From the NCBI GenBank assembly GCA_039105265.1, contig JAPFFF010000016.1, forward strand, positions 2,790,001 through 2,854,000: a stretch of DNA of 64,000 bases, given 5' to 3'. This stretch comes from Tritrichomonas musculus (lineage: Eukaryota; Parabasalia; Tritrichomonadida; Tritrichomonadidae). The notes under the pieces were generated by a model that saw only the letters and a program-made list of their open reading frames with translations, did not search any database and had not been told where the DNA came from. The stretch's first letter is position 1; each line of letters opens with the position of its first letter. The translations under genes and the position numbers were made by a program. Shown in pieces: positions 45,768 through 55,835 of the stretch.

Positions 45768-47408
45768 CTATTGTTTTTGATTTTGGGGCTTTTCACAACG
45801 TTTTTGCTCTTTTCGTAGATTGCAGTATAAAGCTTTTTTAATTGAAATATAGCCTATCATTTGTTTATTTCCATTTATTTTCTGTTGCTGTATTGTTTTT
45901 TTTATATCTTTGTTGAAGTGAAATCTTCTGTTTTGCTTTTCATTCTTTTGTTTTGGTGCTTGTTCAGAAAGTCTTTGCTGCTCAAGAAGTTCCTGTTTTC
46001 GCTTTTGCTCTTTTTTGAGTTCTTGCTCTTTTCTTTGCTGCTCTTTAAGCATTTGTTCTTTCTTTTGTTTCTCAAGTAGTTCTTGTTCTTTTCGTTGTTG
46101 TTCAAGTAGTTCTTGTTCTCTCTTTTGTTGTTCAAGTAGTTCTTGTTCTCTCTTTTGTTGTTCAAGTAGTTCTTGTTCTCTCTTTTGTTGTTCAAGTAGT
46201 TCTTGTTCTCTCTTTTGTTGTTCAAGTAGTTCTTGTTCTTTTCGTTGCTGTTCAAGTAGTTCTTGTTCTTTTCGTTGCTGTTCAAGTAGTTCTTGTTCTC
46301 TCTTTTGTTGTTCAAGTAGTTCTTGTTCTTTTCGTTGCTGTTCAAGTAGTTCTTGTTCTTTTCGTTGCTGTTCAAGTAGTTCTTGTTCTTTTCGTTGTTG
46401 TTCAAGTAGTTCTTGTTCTCTCTTTTGTTGTTCAAGTAGTTCTTGTTCTTTTCGTTGCTGTTCAAGTAGTTCTTGTTCTTTTCGTTGCTGTTCAAGTAGT
46501 TCTTGTTCTCTCTTTTGTTGTTCAAGTAGTTCTTGTTCTCTCTTTTGTTGTTCAAGTAGTTCTTGTTCTCTCTTTTGTTGTTCAAGTAGTTCTTGTTCTC
46601 TCTTTTGTTGTTCAAGTAGTTCTTGTTCTCTCTTTTGTTGTTCAAGTAGTTCTTGTTCTCTCTTTTGTTGTTCAAGTAGTTCTTGTTCTCTCTTTTGTTG
46701 TTCAAGTAGTTCTTGTTCTCTCTTTTGTTGTTCAAGTAGTTCTTGTTCTTTCTTTTCTTGTTCACGAATTATATCCTCAGTTTTTTGTTGTTCCATTGCT
46801 TCATTTTCATCGTCAGATGAAGATGAGTCAACAATTCCATTTAATTCCTTAACAATAATCAAGTCATCATCGTCATTTTCAAACAAAACCTCATTTGACA
46901 TATATTTTTCTTTCTTTTCTACAATTTTTTGCAATTTTTTAATATCAATTGATGTTTCAGGCTTTGGTAAGCTTATACTGAAACATTCTTGCTTAATTCC
47001 ATCAATTTTTTGAATAATATCAGCAGATTCTCTTTTTCTTTCTTCAGAGATCATGCATAACACGGTAGTTATTTTTGAAACAATTTCTTTTTGATATTCA
47101 TCAGATTTCTTTTGATCGTTAAATTTTTTTTTCTTTGTGTACTGTTCATTGAGTTTCTGAAGATTAAATATTTCTTGATTAATAACAGAAGCTGTTTGAC
47201 TGAAAATGTTCAAAGATTCTGAAATTTTTTGAAGAAGAAAAATCAAATTTGAAAAATTTCCAGTTGAAAAAATCATCTTATTAGATTGATCAGATAAGGA
47301 TTGAACAATTGTTGAAATTTCACTCTCAATCTGAATAAAAATCGTATTGGATTCGGTTAAATTTTGAAATTCTGGATGTGTAGCCTTTTTCGTAAATAAC
47401 GAAAACAT
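45768..47408 (-). CDS. Giant coiled-coil protein with EQQKREQELL repeats, 546 aa
   Basis: The N-terminal 190 residues look helical and unique (MFSLFTKKATHPEFQNLTES; LIFLLQKISESLNIFSQTAS). Then comes an acidic spacer (SSSSDDENEAMEQ) and about two dozen copies of a 10-residue unit, EQQKREQELL or EQQRKEQELL, encoded by a 30-bp minisatellite (46080-46765). The tail is basic (KQKNEKQNRRFHF). Such arrays form long single alpha-helices or coiled coils, as in cytoskeletal linkers. Because the unit contains no stop on either strand, long spurious frames exist opposite it; the minus-strand frame is chosen for its non-repetitive, protein-like N-terminus. Confidence 0.75.
   Translation of the reverse strand: MFSLFTKKATHPEFQNLTESNTIFIQIESEISTIVQSLSDQSNKMIFSTGNFSNLIFLLQKISESLNIFSQTASVINQEIFNLQKLNEQYTKKKKFNDQKKSDEYQKEIVSKITTVLCMISEERKRESADIIQKIDGIKQECFSISLPKPETSIDIKKLQKIVEKKEKYMSNEVLFENDDDDLIIVKELNGIVDSSSSDDENEAMEQQKTEDIIREQEKKEQELLEQQKREQELLEQQKREQELLEQQKREQELLEQQKREQELLEQQKREQELLEQQKREQELLEQQKREQELLEQQKREQELLEQQRKEQELLEQQRKEQELLEQQKREQELLEQQRKEQELLEQQRKEQELLEQQRKEQELLEQQKREQELLEQQRKEQELLEQQRKEQELLEQQKREQELLEQQKREQELLEQQKREQELLEQQKREQELLEQQRKEQELLEKQKKEQMLKEQQRKEQELKKEQKRKQELLEQQRLSEQAPKQKNEKQNRRFHFNKDIKKTIQQQKINGNKQMIGYISIKKALYCNLRKEQKRCEKPQNQKQ
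46080..46765. repeat. 30-bp minisatellite within coiled-coil gene
   Basis: Tandem 30-bp units (TTGTTCAAGTAGTTCTTGTT core) in two variants that differ by the KR/RK dipeptide they encode, arranged in a patchy order that suggests unit-level conversion or slippage. Confidence 0.9.
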
Positions 47409-48009
47409 TTTTAGAAATGATTTGTTTATATTGTTAACTTTTCAAATTTTGAATAATTATATATAAATTGAGATTAAAAGTAACTTTTTGTGTAAAATAT
47501 TTATAAATTGTTTCAATTTTTCTGAATATAATCAAATAAAATTTATTTTTTTGAATAAAAGTGGAAAAAACAAAATCTATATTTCTATTAATTTTAATTG
47601 AAAATATGAACAAAATTTTGTTCCCAAACAAATTTAAAAATTGCTTTTAATGCAAAAAATTTATGTTTACCAAAAGCTATTATGATTATAATTGTTTTTT
47701 TCCCAAATAAATTGAATGGTAAAATAATTTCATAAAATTTTTCATCAAAAGAACCAAGTTGTCCTGTAGAAATTGGTTGCTTTTGAGATTGAGGTTGTGC
47801 TTGTTTATTTTAAGGTTGTTGGTATTGAGATAATTGTGATTGATGATATTTTGAATACTAAATATTATTAAAAATTAATATATTTGAAAACCAAATTATT
47901 TGAGATTCTACACTTGATGTTGGCTAGAAAAAATTAGAATTGAAAATGCAATTATTTTTTCATTAATTTACTAATCCTGAGATGTCATACCTTGTAATAA
48001 ACAGATATA
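47409..48009. other. Intergenic with low-complexity debris
   Basis: Mostly AT-rich. Around 47755-47850 the minus strand shows a Gln/Pro-rich scrap (NKQAQPQSQKQPISTGQ) next to a stop. No intact gene. Confidence 0.5.
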
Positions 48010-50254
48010 TTTTTGGCTATATTGCGTCCATTTGAAAGAATTGTTGATCAAGTTTTTCAAAATTTTCTTGAGAAACAATCGCAAAGCAAAAAAGAAAATG
48101 TAATATACGACTACATCAGTCAAATAGCAGTAATCGATAGCGATATCAAAAAAATCATTTACAACGCTTCATTTGTTGCTTCATCACAACTGGATACGAG
48201 TCTATCAAATCTTGTGTCTCTTTTGCCGAACTTCAATATCAATGAAAAAGGGAATCCGACATTAACCTTTTTCAAAAGCATGCGAGACATAGATTGGGAA
48301 GACTTATATCAGCGATCAACTTTTCAATATTTAGTAGATTCTTTGATTCGACCGAGATAACGAAAGAAGAGTGTCACAACATCTTTAATTTGATCATGGA
48401 AAGTTGAGTGTCACAACATCCTCCGTTTTATGAACGACTTCGTCTTATTAACGGCAAAGTATGGTCTGATATTCTATATATGCTTTCATCAAAGATGCCA
48501 GATGAAGATGCAAATGACCTGTTAATTAAACGGATGCCTCAACAAAATAATACAGATATCTCAATTCAAATCTACCTCACACTTTCCCAATACATATACA
48601 TAGGGAATGATTCCAAGCTAGATTATGGCAGCCTTCCCAAAAAGTTCAATGATCTTGAGTCCATTGCCAAAAGGTCAACAAAAGGACAAATTCATGTCCA
48701 GTCGATGTCATTTTTCACCAATTTAATGGGAAATCTCCTTGTTTGCCATCCAGAATACCGAGAACATCAATTTATCTTTGATCTTTTAGAATTGCACCAA
48801 AGAAAGGAACTACATTGGTACAGCCAACACTCTTTGGGCACTTCTCTATTCACTAAGCACAAGCGAATGAAGAGCACTTTGAAAGAGTACTATGACAAGT
48901 ATATTGAAAAGAAGTTCAATCCAGAACTTGCTCCATATCATATTGAATCTTGCATATATTTTGTAAGAGGAGAAAACTATACTTCTCAATGCCAATTGGA
49001 AATTCCGCAAGAGAACTACAAGTGGAGTTAGGACAAGAAAGAGAAAGGAATAATTTCGTACATATTCAAGAATATAGCAGAAGCTCATAATGACATTTAT
49101 CAGAAAGCACAAGAACATGTAACGATTTCAAAAAATTTGTCTCCAAATATTTGCCAAAAATTGTCGATAACTCCTTTGCTTCGAATTAAGAATTGTCACT
49201 CTATATAATAGCCCATAACATTCTCTCTCCAAAGTCGAAGTTCAAGGAATATGCCAAAAATGGCGATGATGACAAGTCAATCTCAAAGATGAAGTAAAAC
49301 AACAGCCCAACTCACTTACTTCTCTGATGATCAAGGAAGCAAAACAGAGATCTAATTGACATTAAAAGTGGCCTTTCTCTTCTATTTTTTTTAATGCCTT
49401 ATGTTTTCACATATCAGCATGATGCAAAAGTAGAGGACATGATGAACTCCCTTTCAAGTCTTGCAAAGTTCCAAAGGATTCACTGATCTTGCAAATGAGT
49501 TGAAATCGAAATTTACAGGTTCAATCGAAGTGTTTTGTAAGTCAAGTTTGAACAAACTTGCCAAGATGAAAATTGTTTCTTCTGATATTTCTCTTGCTGT
49601 CAAGTTCTTCACTTCTATCTTTTATTCATCAGTCAGCACGAAAGCTTCAGCTGGACGAATTATTTCAAACTGTAGGATTTTGTTGTCGAAACTCGAGTTC
49701 AATGCACCTGTCTCTTTGTTCTCTGACATTGGACACATTTGTCGACAATTCTCGACAAAGGCCCCATTAGAAACAGTTTTCTTGACTTCTTGGCTGTTTA
49801 AACAGCGAAAGATGGAAAAGCATCACAATCAAAGACATCTAAAACACTCAAAGTTGTCCCCGAACTGAAGATGAAAACATTAATCGATCTCTCTTCTTGG
49901 ACACCAACAGAAGGTGTCGATCAATTTGAGAACGTTTGTGATTGTCCTCCTCTTTCAACAATCTCCATTGATTACGTCTGCTATCTCATTCAGAAATCGA
50001 TTTCATGTGCCGTTCAACAAATAAAGGTTGAGCCATTTTCAACTTGGACAACAATGATGTTCCGTGCTGAATTACTTCAATTGCTGACAAATTTGAACAT
50101 CGCAATTAACAAGGAAATTAAAGTTGAAGGTGAAAAAGCTCAGCAAATTCTCGCAATTTATGAAAATGCGATCGTCATTCGTCCTGATGAATCTTTCATT
50201 ATTGAAGATGCGAAATCAATTGATCTTCTGATTTTGATTTTTAAAGCACATTAA
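48010..50254 (+). pseudogene. Decayed large helical (HEAT/ARM-like) gene
   Basis: A series of open pieces in at least three frames that read like one large all-helical protein: ILRPFERIVDQVFQNFLEKQ (48019-48360); ERLRLINGKVWSDILYMLSS to FNPELAPYHIESCIYFVRGE (48430-49031); LANELKSKFTGSIEVFCKSS to VFLTSWLFKQ (49480-49805); and MKTLIDLSSWTPTEGVDQFE to SIDLLILIFKAH (49871-50254). The region 49030-49460 is the most damaged. No start codon fits the first piece. The composition is much less AT-rich than its surroundings, typical of former coding DNA. It may derive from a Furry/Mor2- or RasGAP-type scaffold, but I cannot decide. Confidence 0.6.
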
Positions 50255-50415
50255 ATTTGAAAAAAAATGGTTCCACATTCAAATTTTTCTTTACAAAATA
50301 AAAAAAAAGATTTTTTCAAGCATTCAAATTTCAATCAGCCGGTTAGAAATCTTTTTCAAAAATAATTTGAATGAGAAGAACCCTTTTTTCTGAGCTTTAT
50401 AAATAATTAATTATA

Positions 50416-50976
50416 ATGATTGAAATGTTTTGCCCTCCCAAACAAATATGCAAAGATAAGCTGATAACAAAAAAAGCAACAAAGAGAAAAAAATTCACGC
50501 CAGAAGAGGACGAGATGCTGAAATGTTTAATAAACAAGTTTGGTGCATTAAATTGGATGAAAATATCAGAATTGATGCCATCGAGAAGTGCAAAACAGTG
50601 CAGAGATAGGTATTTTAATTATTTATCAGAAGCTACAACTAACGAGCCTTGGACAAAAGAAGAAGATGGAATAATTTTAACTCTCCTTCCAATACTTGGT
50701 GCAAAATGGGTTCAAATATCGCATCACATACCTGGCCGTTCTGGAAGCAATGTAAAGAATCGTTGGTATAAGCATTTAAAGAAATATTATAGCTATTTGA
50801 GATTTATCCAGCCATTAACCGAATCAGTTTTAAAAAATAAAACATCAAAATTAACAGAAGTTTGTGAGCAACAAGATATTGAAGATAATGAAAGTAATGA
50901 TAGTATTGATTATAATGAATATCCTAATTATGAAGAATCATATAAAAAGTATGCAATTTCATCACTTTTGATATGA
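50416..50976 (+). CDS. R2R3 Myb-like DNA-binding protein, 186 aa
   Basis: Two Myb repeats: R2 (about residues 26-72, KKFTPEEDEMLKCLINKFG, LNWMKISELMPSRSAKQCRD) and R3 (about 78-125, EPWTKEEDGIILTLLPILG, KWVQISHHIPGRSGSNVKN). The Trp residues and recognition helices are intact, followed by an acidic C-terminal tail (EDNESNDSIDYNEYPNYEES). Small two-repeat Myb proteins are a large transcription-factor family in trichomonads, binding promoter motifs. A decayed relative is at 37684-38045. Nuclear location expected. Confidence 0.9.
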   Translation: MIEMFCPPKQICKDKLITKKATKRKKFTPEEDEMLKCLINKFGALNWMKISELMPSRSAKQCRDRYFNYLSEATTNEPWTKEEDGIILTLLPILGAKWVQISHHIPGRSGSNVKNRWYKHLKKYYSYLRFIQPLTESVLKNKTSKLTEVCEQQDIEDNESNDSIDYNEYPNYEESYKKYAISSLLI

Positions 50977-51653
50977 ATATTTTATTTGAATTTTATAAAA
51001 TTTGCATAATAGGTTAATTGTATTTTAATTATTATTATTATACTTTTAATTGAAACAATTTTATACATACTTAATTGAAATTTATAAGATATAAAAGAAA
51101 TTGCATTATACTATTTTCAGAGTTATTCAAAAGTATCTTCCTCTACAGGTGCCTTTAAAAATGTGAACGATCCCACTTTTTGTGAATGATCTCATTTAAA
51201 AAGTTTCTTTAATGAAAATGATAAGCTTATCATTTGCATTGAACTAAGACTAAGACCATTTTCTTAGTTTTTTATGAAGTATAAATGCAAGCCAATCTTG
51301 TTAAATATATATAAACATTCTTTATTCAAAAATTTTTATTCAATACCAAAAATTTCTTTTTTTTCCCAATTTTTTTTAACATTTATATGATGATTCCATA
51401 CACAAAAGTAAACTTTTTTTTTTTCCAATTTAACATTTTAAGATATTCTTTTCATAGATTCCTAATAGCCTATTGAGTAATAAAAAGTACTTTTAGTACG
51501 CTTATATGTATTTTACATCTAAACGAAATAATTTCATGATAACTTTTGAAGACTAAATATTTGATATACTCGTTGGAAGATTGATATGAAATATAATTTG
51601 TGTATTTCACCTTTAATTGGCCTTGAGAAATTTTCATTAAAATAAATTTTGAC
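50977..51653. other. Intergenic
   Basis: No gene seen. TTTTCATTAAAATAAATTTT just before 51654 contains a TCATT initiator-like site 19 bases from the next ATG. Confidence 0.55.
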
Positions 51654-52514
51654 ATGGTTCTTATTCGTTTTCGAACATTACAAAAAAAATATTATGAAAT
51701 AGAAATTGATAATAAAGATAAAATATTACAAGCTAAAGAAAAACTCTCACAAGAAGCCAAAATCGCCGACCCCAATCAAATCAAACTTCTTTTCAAAGCG
51801 AAAGTATTAAAAGATGACCAAACTATTGAATCTCTTAATATAGTCGAGAATGATTTTATACTAGCCCATTTTCCACCCGAAAATCCAAAAAATAAGTATG
51901 GACCCAAAGCTATTCATAAAGACTCAATTGAAGCTTATAAATTATTAAGATATTTTATCCCACTCTATTCGCCAAACGGTATAAGTCTATTGGATCAAGT
52001 TTTTCAACGAGTTATTCAAAAGTATCCAATCGCGCTCGAAAATGTCATTGAATTTATGGAATGCACTAGAAGACAAAATGCTCGGGAAGAAGTAGAAGAA
52101 ATTGTATATGAACTTGGTTTAGATCCTACTATTTTACAGATTGAATCTGTCAAAAATAGATTGTCACCATCAATTAGTGACGAACTCTTCAAAGAAACCT
52201 ACAAACAAATTTGGCATGACCTCAATATTAAGATTGATGTATCAGTATATGAAAATGTCAAACTATATAAAAGTCCGCCTCCTCCAAAAGTACCTGGATT
52301 TGGTCCACCACCAGGCCAAGTAATTTCTGGTTACCAGAAGTATTTATTTGATTTTACAAAGGATTTGACACCAGACGAAATCAAATCTGTAAAAAGAATT
52401 TGTCAATTATTCAGCACATCTATTGAAATTGCTACCCAATACTTCATAAGTAACGATAAAGATGAGAAAAAAACTGTCGATTACTTTATCGAAAATAAAC
52501 CACTAGGTGAATAA
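51654..52514 (+). CDS. UBL-UBA protein, Rad23/Ubiquilin-like, 286 aa
   Basis: The N-terminal ubiquitin-like domain (1-78) has the typical pattern LIRFRTLQKKYYEIEIDNKD, LLFKAKVLKDDQTIESLNI, DFILAH. The middle region (about 110-165) is helical (LLDQVFQRVIQKYPIALENV, ENVIEFMECTRR), resembling an STI1/XPC-binding or UBA-like segment. A Pro-rich linker (KSPPPPKVPGFGPPPGQ) leads to a C-terminal UBA domain (about 240-283, LTPDEIKSVKRICQLF, AIKE-type helix, VDYFIEN). This layout matches shuttle factors that deliver ubiquitylated proteins to the proteasome. The start follows a TCATT initiator-like site. Confidence 0.82.
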   Translation: MVLIRFRTLQKKYYEIEIDNKDKILQAKEKLSQEAKIADPNQIKLLFKAKVLKDDQTIESLNIVENDFILAHFPPENPKNKYGPKAIHKDSIEAYKLLRYFIPLYSPNGISLLDQVFQRVIQKYPIALENVIEFMECTRRQNAREEVEEIVYELGLDPTILQIESVKNRLSPSISDELFKETYKQIWHDLNIKIDVSVYENVKLYKSPPPPKVPGFGPPPGQVISGYQKYLFDFTKDLTPDEIKSVKRICQLFSTSIEIATQYFISNDKDEKKTVDYFIENKPLGE

Positions 52515-53389
52515 AAAAATCAAATTATATCAATTGTTTTTGATTTTTTTTTTTCTAGTTTTTTGAAAATTCATTTGTTGGATTCATCATAGCTATTAGT
52601 TTACAACAAATTTTCCTCTTTCTAGAAAGATTGTTTGTTTTTCAGAAATTAAATAATATGCCTATTTTTTTATATATATACTTGATGTTTTGTTGTGATA
52701 ATTTTGACGATATATATAATCTTAGTATGATACCAATACCATATTAAGACTTCATGAAATTCTATTATAATAAATAAGCTTCATGATTAGTTTATAAAAA
52801 AAAAAAAAAAAAGAATGAAACAAATGTATGCAAGTTGAAAAAATGTTTTTATCAATAGAATACTTGGCATTATATACTCTTTTAGATGTAGAATATTCAT
52901 TGAATTTTCAATCAGTAATAATGATAATTCAACCATTTCAGTTTTACTTCCAATCAGATATATAATATAATATCTTTTTTGTGGGATGAGTTATAATATG
53001 TTTGAAACATTTTTTTTTTTTTGTGGAAAAGAAATTGCTTCAAATTTTGAATTCACAATTTCAATCAAATTTGAATGAATTTGAATGAAAAGGCCAAATG
53101 ATAAAATTAAAATTTTCTGGAAATTATTGAATAAAAATGAAATTTATTTTATTTTATTTTTTAATAATAATTCAAATAATTGAAATTTATCATTAGTAAT
53201 TATCAAAAAATCTTCTTTACCTTTAAAATTATTATTTTAAAATATTAAATGAAATATTTAAAATTGAGAATTTTTAACAAAAAGTTTAAAAATAAAAGGT
53301 TGTTCGAACAACCATTATTTTGAAATAAAAATTTTATAAAAAATATCGTATCACATTTATTTAAAAGGCGCATTATAGATAGTCTGCCA
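52515..53389. other. Intergenic, AT-rich
   Basis: Poly-A/T tracts only. TTGTTCGAACAA (about 53299-53310) is a short palindrome. TATCACATTT about 40 bases before 53390 offers a TCACA initiator-like site. Confidence 0.5.
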
Positions 53390-54376
53390 ATGGAATTTTT
53401 TTCAAGCGACGGTTTTAAACCAAATAATTATAATAGGAACAACAAAAAAATCAAAGAAAACCAAGAATTGGAGACGCCTGAATATTTCAATTTAATTTCT
53501 GAAGACGATCAAAGTCAATATCGAGAATTACAAAAAGATCTAACATCGCCAGAAAACAGATATGCAAGAAATAAAAGAATATCCACATGCCAAGACGCAA
53601 TCAAAGCAATTAAAAATTTTTGTATAAGAAATGACGAAGATGATTGGAAGAGGTGTCTTGTATGTGGTGTTATTTGGATAAATGATAATAATACTAAGAA
53701 AGATTTTAGTTTTGGCATCAATCAAAATAATTCAATTGATAATGAAGAATTTATTTCAATCAACATACGCCAGTTAATCGTTATACTTGGAAAAAGTAAA
53801 TCTTCTATTAACGGTGCTCTGGTTAAAATGGGATTTGTTACGATTCCAACAAAAGGAGAAAATCAAGAATTACTTTATAATGCAATGCCTTACTTTAAAG
53901 GAAGATATTTTGAAATGAGGAACTGGACAATACGTAAAAGGAAGAGAACTGACGAACCAACTCAAGAAGACAACAAAAAAGTAGATGATGAAATTCCATT
54001 TATTAATTTTTATGATCAGCCAAACGAAGAAATAAAATTTGATGATGTTAATTTCACAATGCCTGAATTTTTGTTTACAGATTTCGACTTCAGTAATACT
54101 TCTTATGATTACACAATCATTACTCAAAACAGTGGCGATTTTATCATTCCTCCTCTCATGAAAAAAGAGAACAAAAAAGAAATGTCAGAGTCATTCATCT
54201 ATAAAACAGATGATACTTTTGATCCAAGCTTTGTAATTGATTTTAATGAAAAGGGATGTGGTTTAATTAACACTATCTTTCATCCTTTAATTACTCAATT
54301 ATTATATCAGATGTATTTGATGCTAATTATTTTAAATTTGAATGTTCCACATTTCTTATTCGTTAATTCAATGTAA
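53390..54376 (+). CDS. Initiator-binding domain (IBD/IBP39-like) protein, 328 aa
   Basis: Residues 1-185 match the trichomonad initiator-binding domain: MEFFSSDGF, LETPEYFNLISEDDQSQYRE, SPENRYARNKRIST, IKNFCIRNDEDDWKRCLVCG, the recognition-helix region QLIVILGKSKSSINGALVKM, and WTIRKRKR. In Trichomonas vaginalis the founding member IBP39 binds the TCA+1Y(T/A) initiator and recruits RNA polymerase II via its C-terminal domain. The C-terminal part here (about 190-328) is acidic and Phe-rich (PEFLFTDFDFSNTSYDYTII), unlike a basic tail, so it may be an activator-type paralogue. This family is known only from parabasalids and is the best taxonomic marker in the window. Confidence 0.9.
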   Translation: MEFFSSDGFKPNNYNRNNKKIKENQELETPEYFNLISEDDQSQYRELQKDLTSPENRYARNKRISTCQDAIKAIKNFCIRNDEDDWKRCLVCGVIWINDNNTKKDFSFGINQNNSIDNEEFISINIRQLIVILGKSKSSINGALVKMGFVTIPTKGENQELLYNAMPYFKGRYFEMRNWTIRKRKRTDEPTQEDNKKVDDEIPFINFYDQPNEEIKFDDVNFTMPEFLFTDFDFSNTSYDYTIITQNSGDFIIPPLMKKENKKEMSESFIYKTDDTFDPSFVIDFNEKGCGLINTIFHPLITQLLYQMYLMLIILNLNVPHFLFVNSM

Positions 54377-54791
54377 ATCTTTTTTTATTAAATTATTGAT
54401 CCAAAAAAAAAAAAAAGATGATGAATTTCATCTCTAAATTTTGTTCAATAAACAGTAAGATCGTTTATTTTGTATTATAAAATTCTTTTTTTTTTCCTTC
54501 ATTATATAAATTTTTTTATAAATATTTATCAAAATTGAAGTGAAATTTCACTTTTTACATGAATATTTAAAAATATAATGAAATTTTTTGAAGATTTTGT
54601 TATTTAAAGCAAAGTCAAGTTTCTAAATAAAAATTTAAATACTAAAAAATATTTGTGAAGTTTTTACATGTTTTTTTGAGAATGTTTTGAAATTTCTGAA
54701 CCCGATCATGATTTTCAATTGATTATTTATTTTATTTTAAATTTCATATTCAATAAAATTTTGGTGATGGCATTTCATTTTTTCAAGTTAA
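54377..54791. other. Intergenic, AT-rich
   Basis: Homopolymer A/T tracts and no gene. TTTCATTTTTTCAAGTTAAATG provides a TCATT site before the next start. Confidence 0.5.
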
Positions 54792-55403
54792 ATGAATTCC
54801 CCAATAACCCAAAGCAAAGATACATTTTTAATAGGATTTAATATTCATTTATTAGCGTTTTATCTTCCCAAAAATGTTATTAAAAGTAAAGATGAGATTC
54901 GTATTAGTATTACGACAAAACCAGAAAATATAAAGCAACATTTTAAAATTAAAGGGAAGAAAATGTGCAAATCAAATTATGTTTTTTCATTAAACATAAC
55001 CAATCAAACAAAAAGAATTGTAATGGTATTCCGTAAAAAAAAATTTTTGAATGAAGATCCAATTATTGCTTCTACAATTATTTATACATCAAGTCTTCCA
55101 AAAATAAAAAGAGATTTAAGTCATCCAATCAATACTCAAGTAAAAAATTATAATATCTATTACCCGATTTCTAAACAAATGCGGGAACAACAAGTTAATG
55201 GTTTTGAAGAAACAAAAAAAGAAGATATTAAAAGAAAAGTTCTTGGTCAAATGCAAGTTCAGTTTACATTTAACTCACCATATAAAAATATAAAAGTTGA
55301 TAATAACAAAAAAGATAAATCCAAAATAATTAAGCATAAAAAAGATGATATGAAAAAAGATTACGCAAAATTCAGTAATTCGTCAAGTATATTTTTATAT
55401 TAA
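54792..55403 (+). CDS. Unknown basic protein, possible C2-like fold, 203 aa
   Basis: The N-terminal 110 residues alternate beta-strand-like segments (TFLIGFNIHLLAFYLP, EIRISITTKP, NYVFSLNITNQTKRIVMVFR, PIIASTIIYTSSLP), as in a C2-like beta-sandwich. The C-terminal 90 residues are Lys-rich and probably disordered (KDKSKIIKHKKDDMKKDY). No family recognised with confidence; C2-like is an impression. The TCATT initiator-like site (54775-54779) precedes the ATG by about a dozen bases. Confidence 0.6.
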   Translation: MNSPITQSKDTFLIGFNIHLLAFYLPKNVIKSKDEIRISITTKPENIKQHFKIKGKKMCKSNYVFSLNITNQTKRIVMVFRKKKFLNEDPIIASTIIYTSSLPKIKRDLSHPINTQVKNYNIYYPISKQMREQQVNGFEETKKEDIKRKVLGQMQVQFTFNSPYKNIKVDNNKKDKSKIIKHKKDDMKKDYAKFSNSSSIFLY

Positions 55404-55835
55404 ATAAACTGCGTCTGTCAATGACAGACTGTCATTGTAATGTAATTAAGTAAAAGTGTGTTCTTTATTCATTTGAATTTAAATTTTTATGGCATAAATT
55501 GTATATCCAATTTCCCAAACTTAAAAAAAAAATGCTTATTTTCAAATAAATTGCAGAAACTAATATTAATTTGAATTTTGTTCATTTAAACATGGATTAT
55601 TAGTTTTCAAACGAATCTTTGCTCAAAATATGTATTGATATTTATTCATTCTCTTCTGTTTGAGTTGAAACTCTTTATAAGTCAGAGTTTTGAATTTAAT
55701 TTAATATGAAATATTGATATTGCTTTGATTTTAATAAGCATATGTTCAAAAAAAACTCTTATTTATATTTTTTTTTGATTATTTTTACATCCACTTTTTC
55801 AAATAAAATAATTGAAATATTTCTCAGATAGTAAA
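55404..55835. other. Intergenic
   Basis: CTGTCAATGACAGACTGTCATT near 55414 holds nested short inverted repeats (TGTCA/TGACA), possibly a 3'-end hairpin of the preceding gene. Nothing else recognised. Confidence 0.45.

Noticed and set aside
46015-47013. 332-codon Cys/Ser-rich frame opposite the coiled-coil gene
   Set aside because: Antisense reading of the 30-bp repeat; the minus strand has a unique, protein-like N-terminus and is the better gene.
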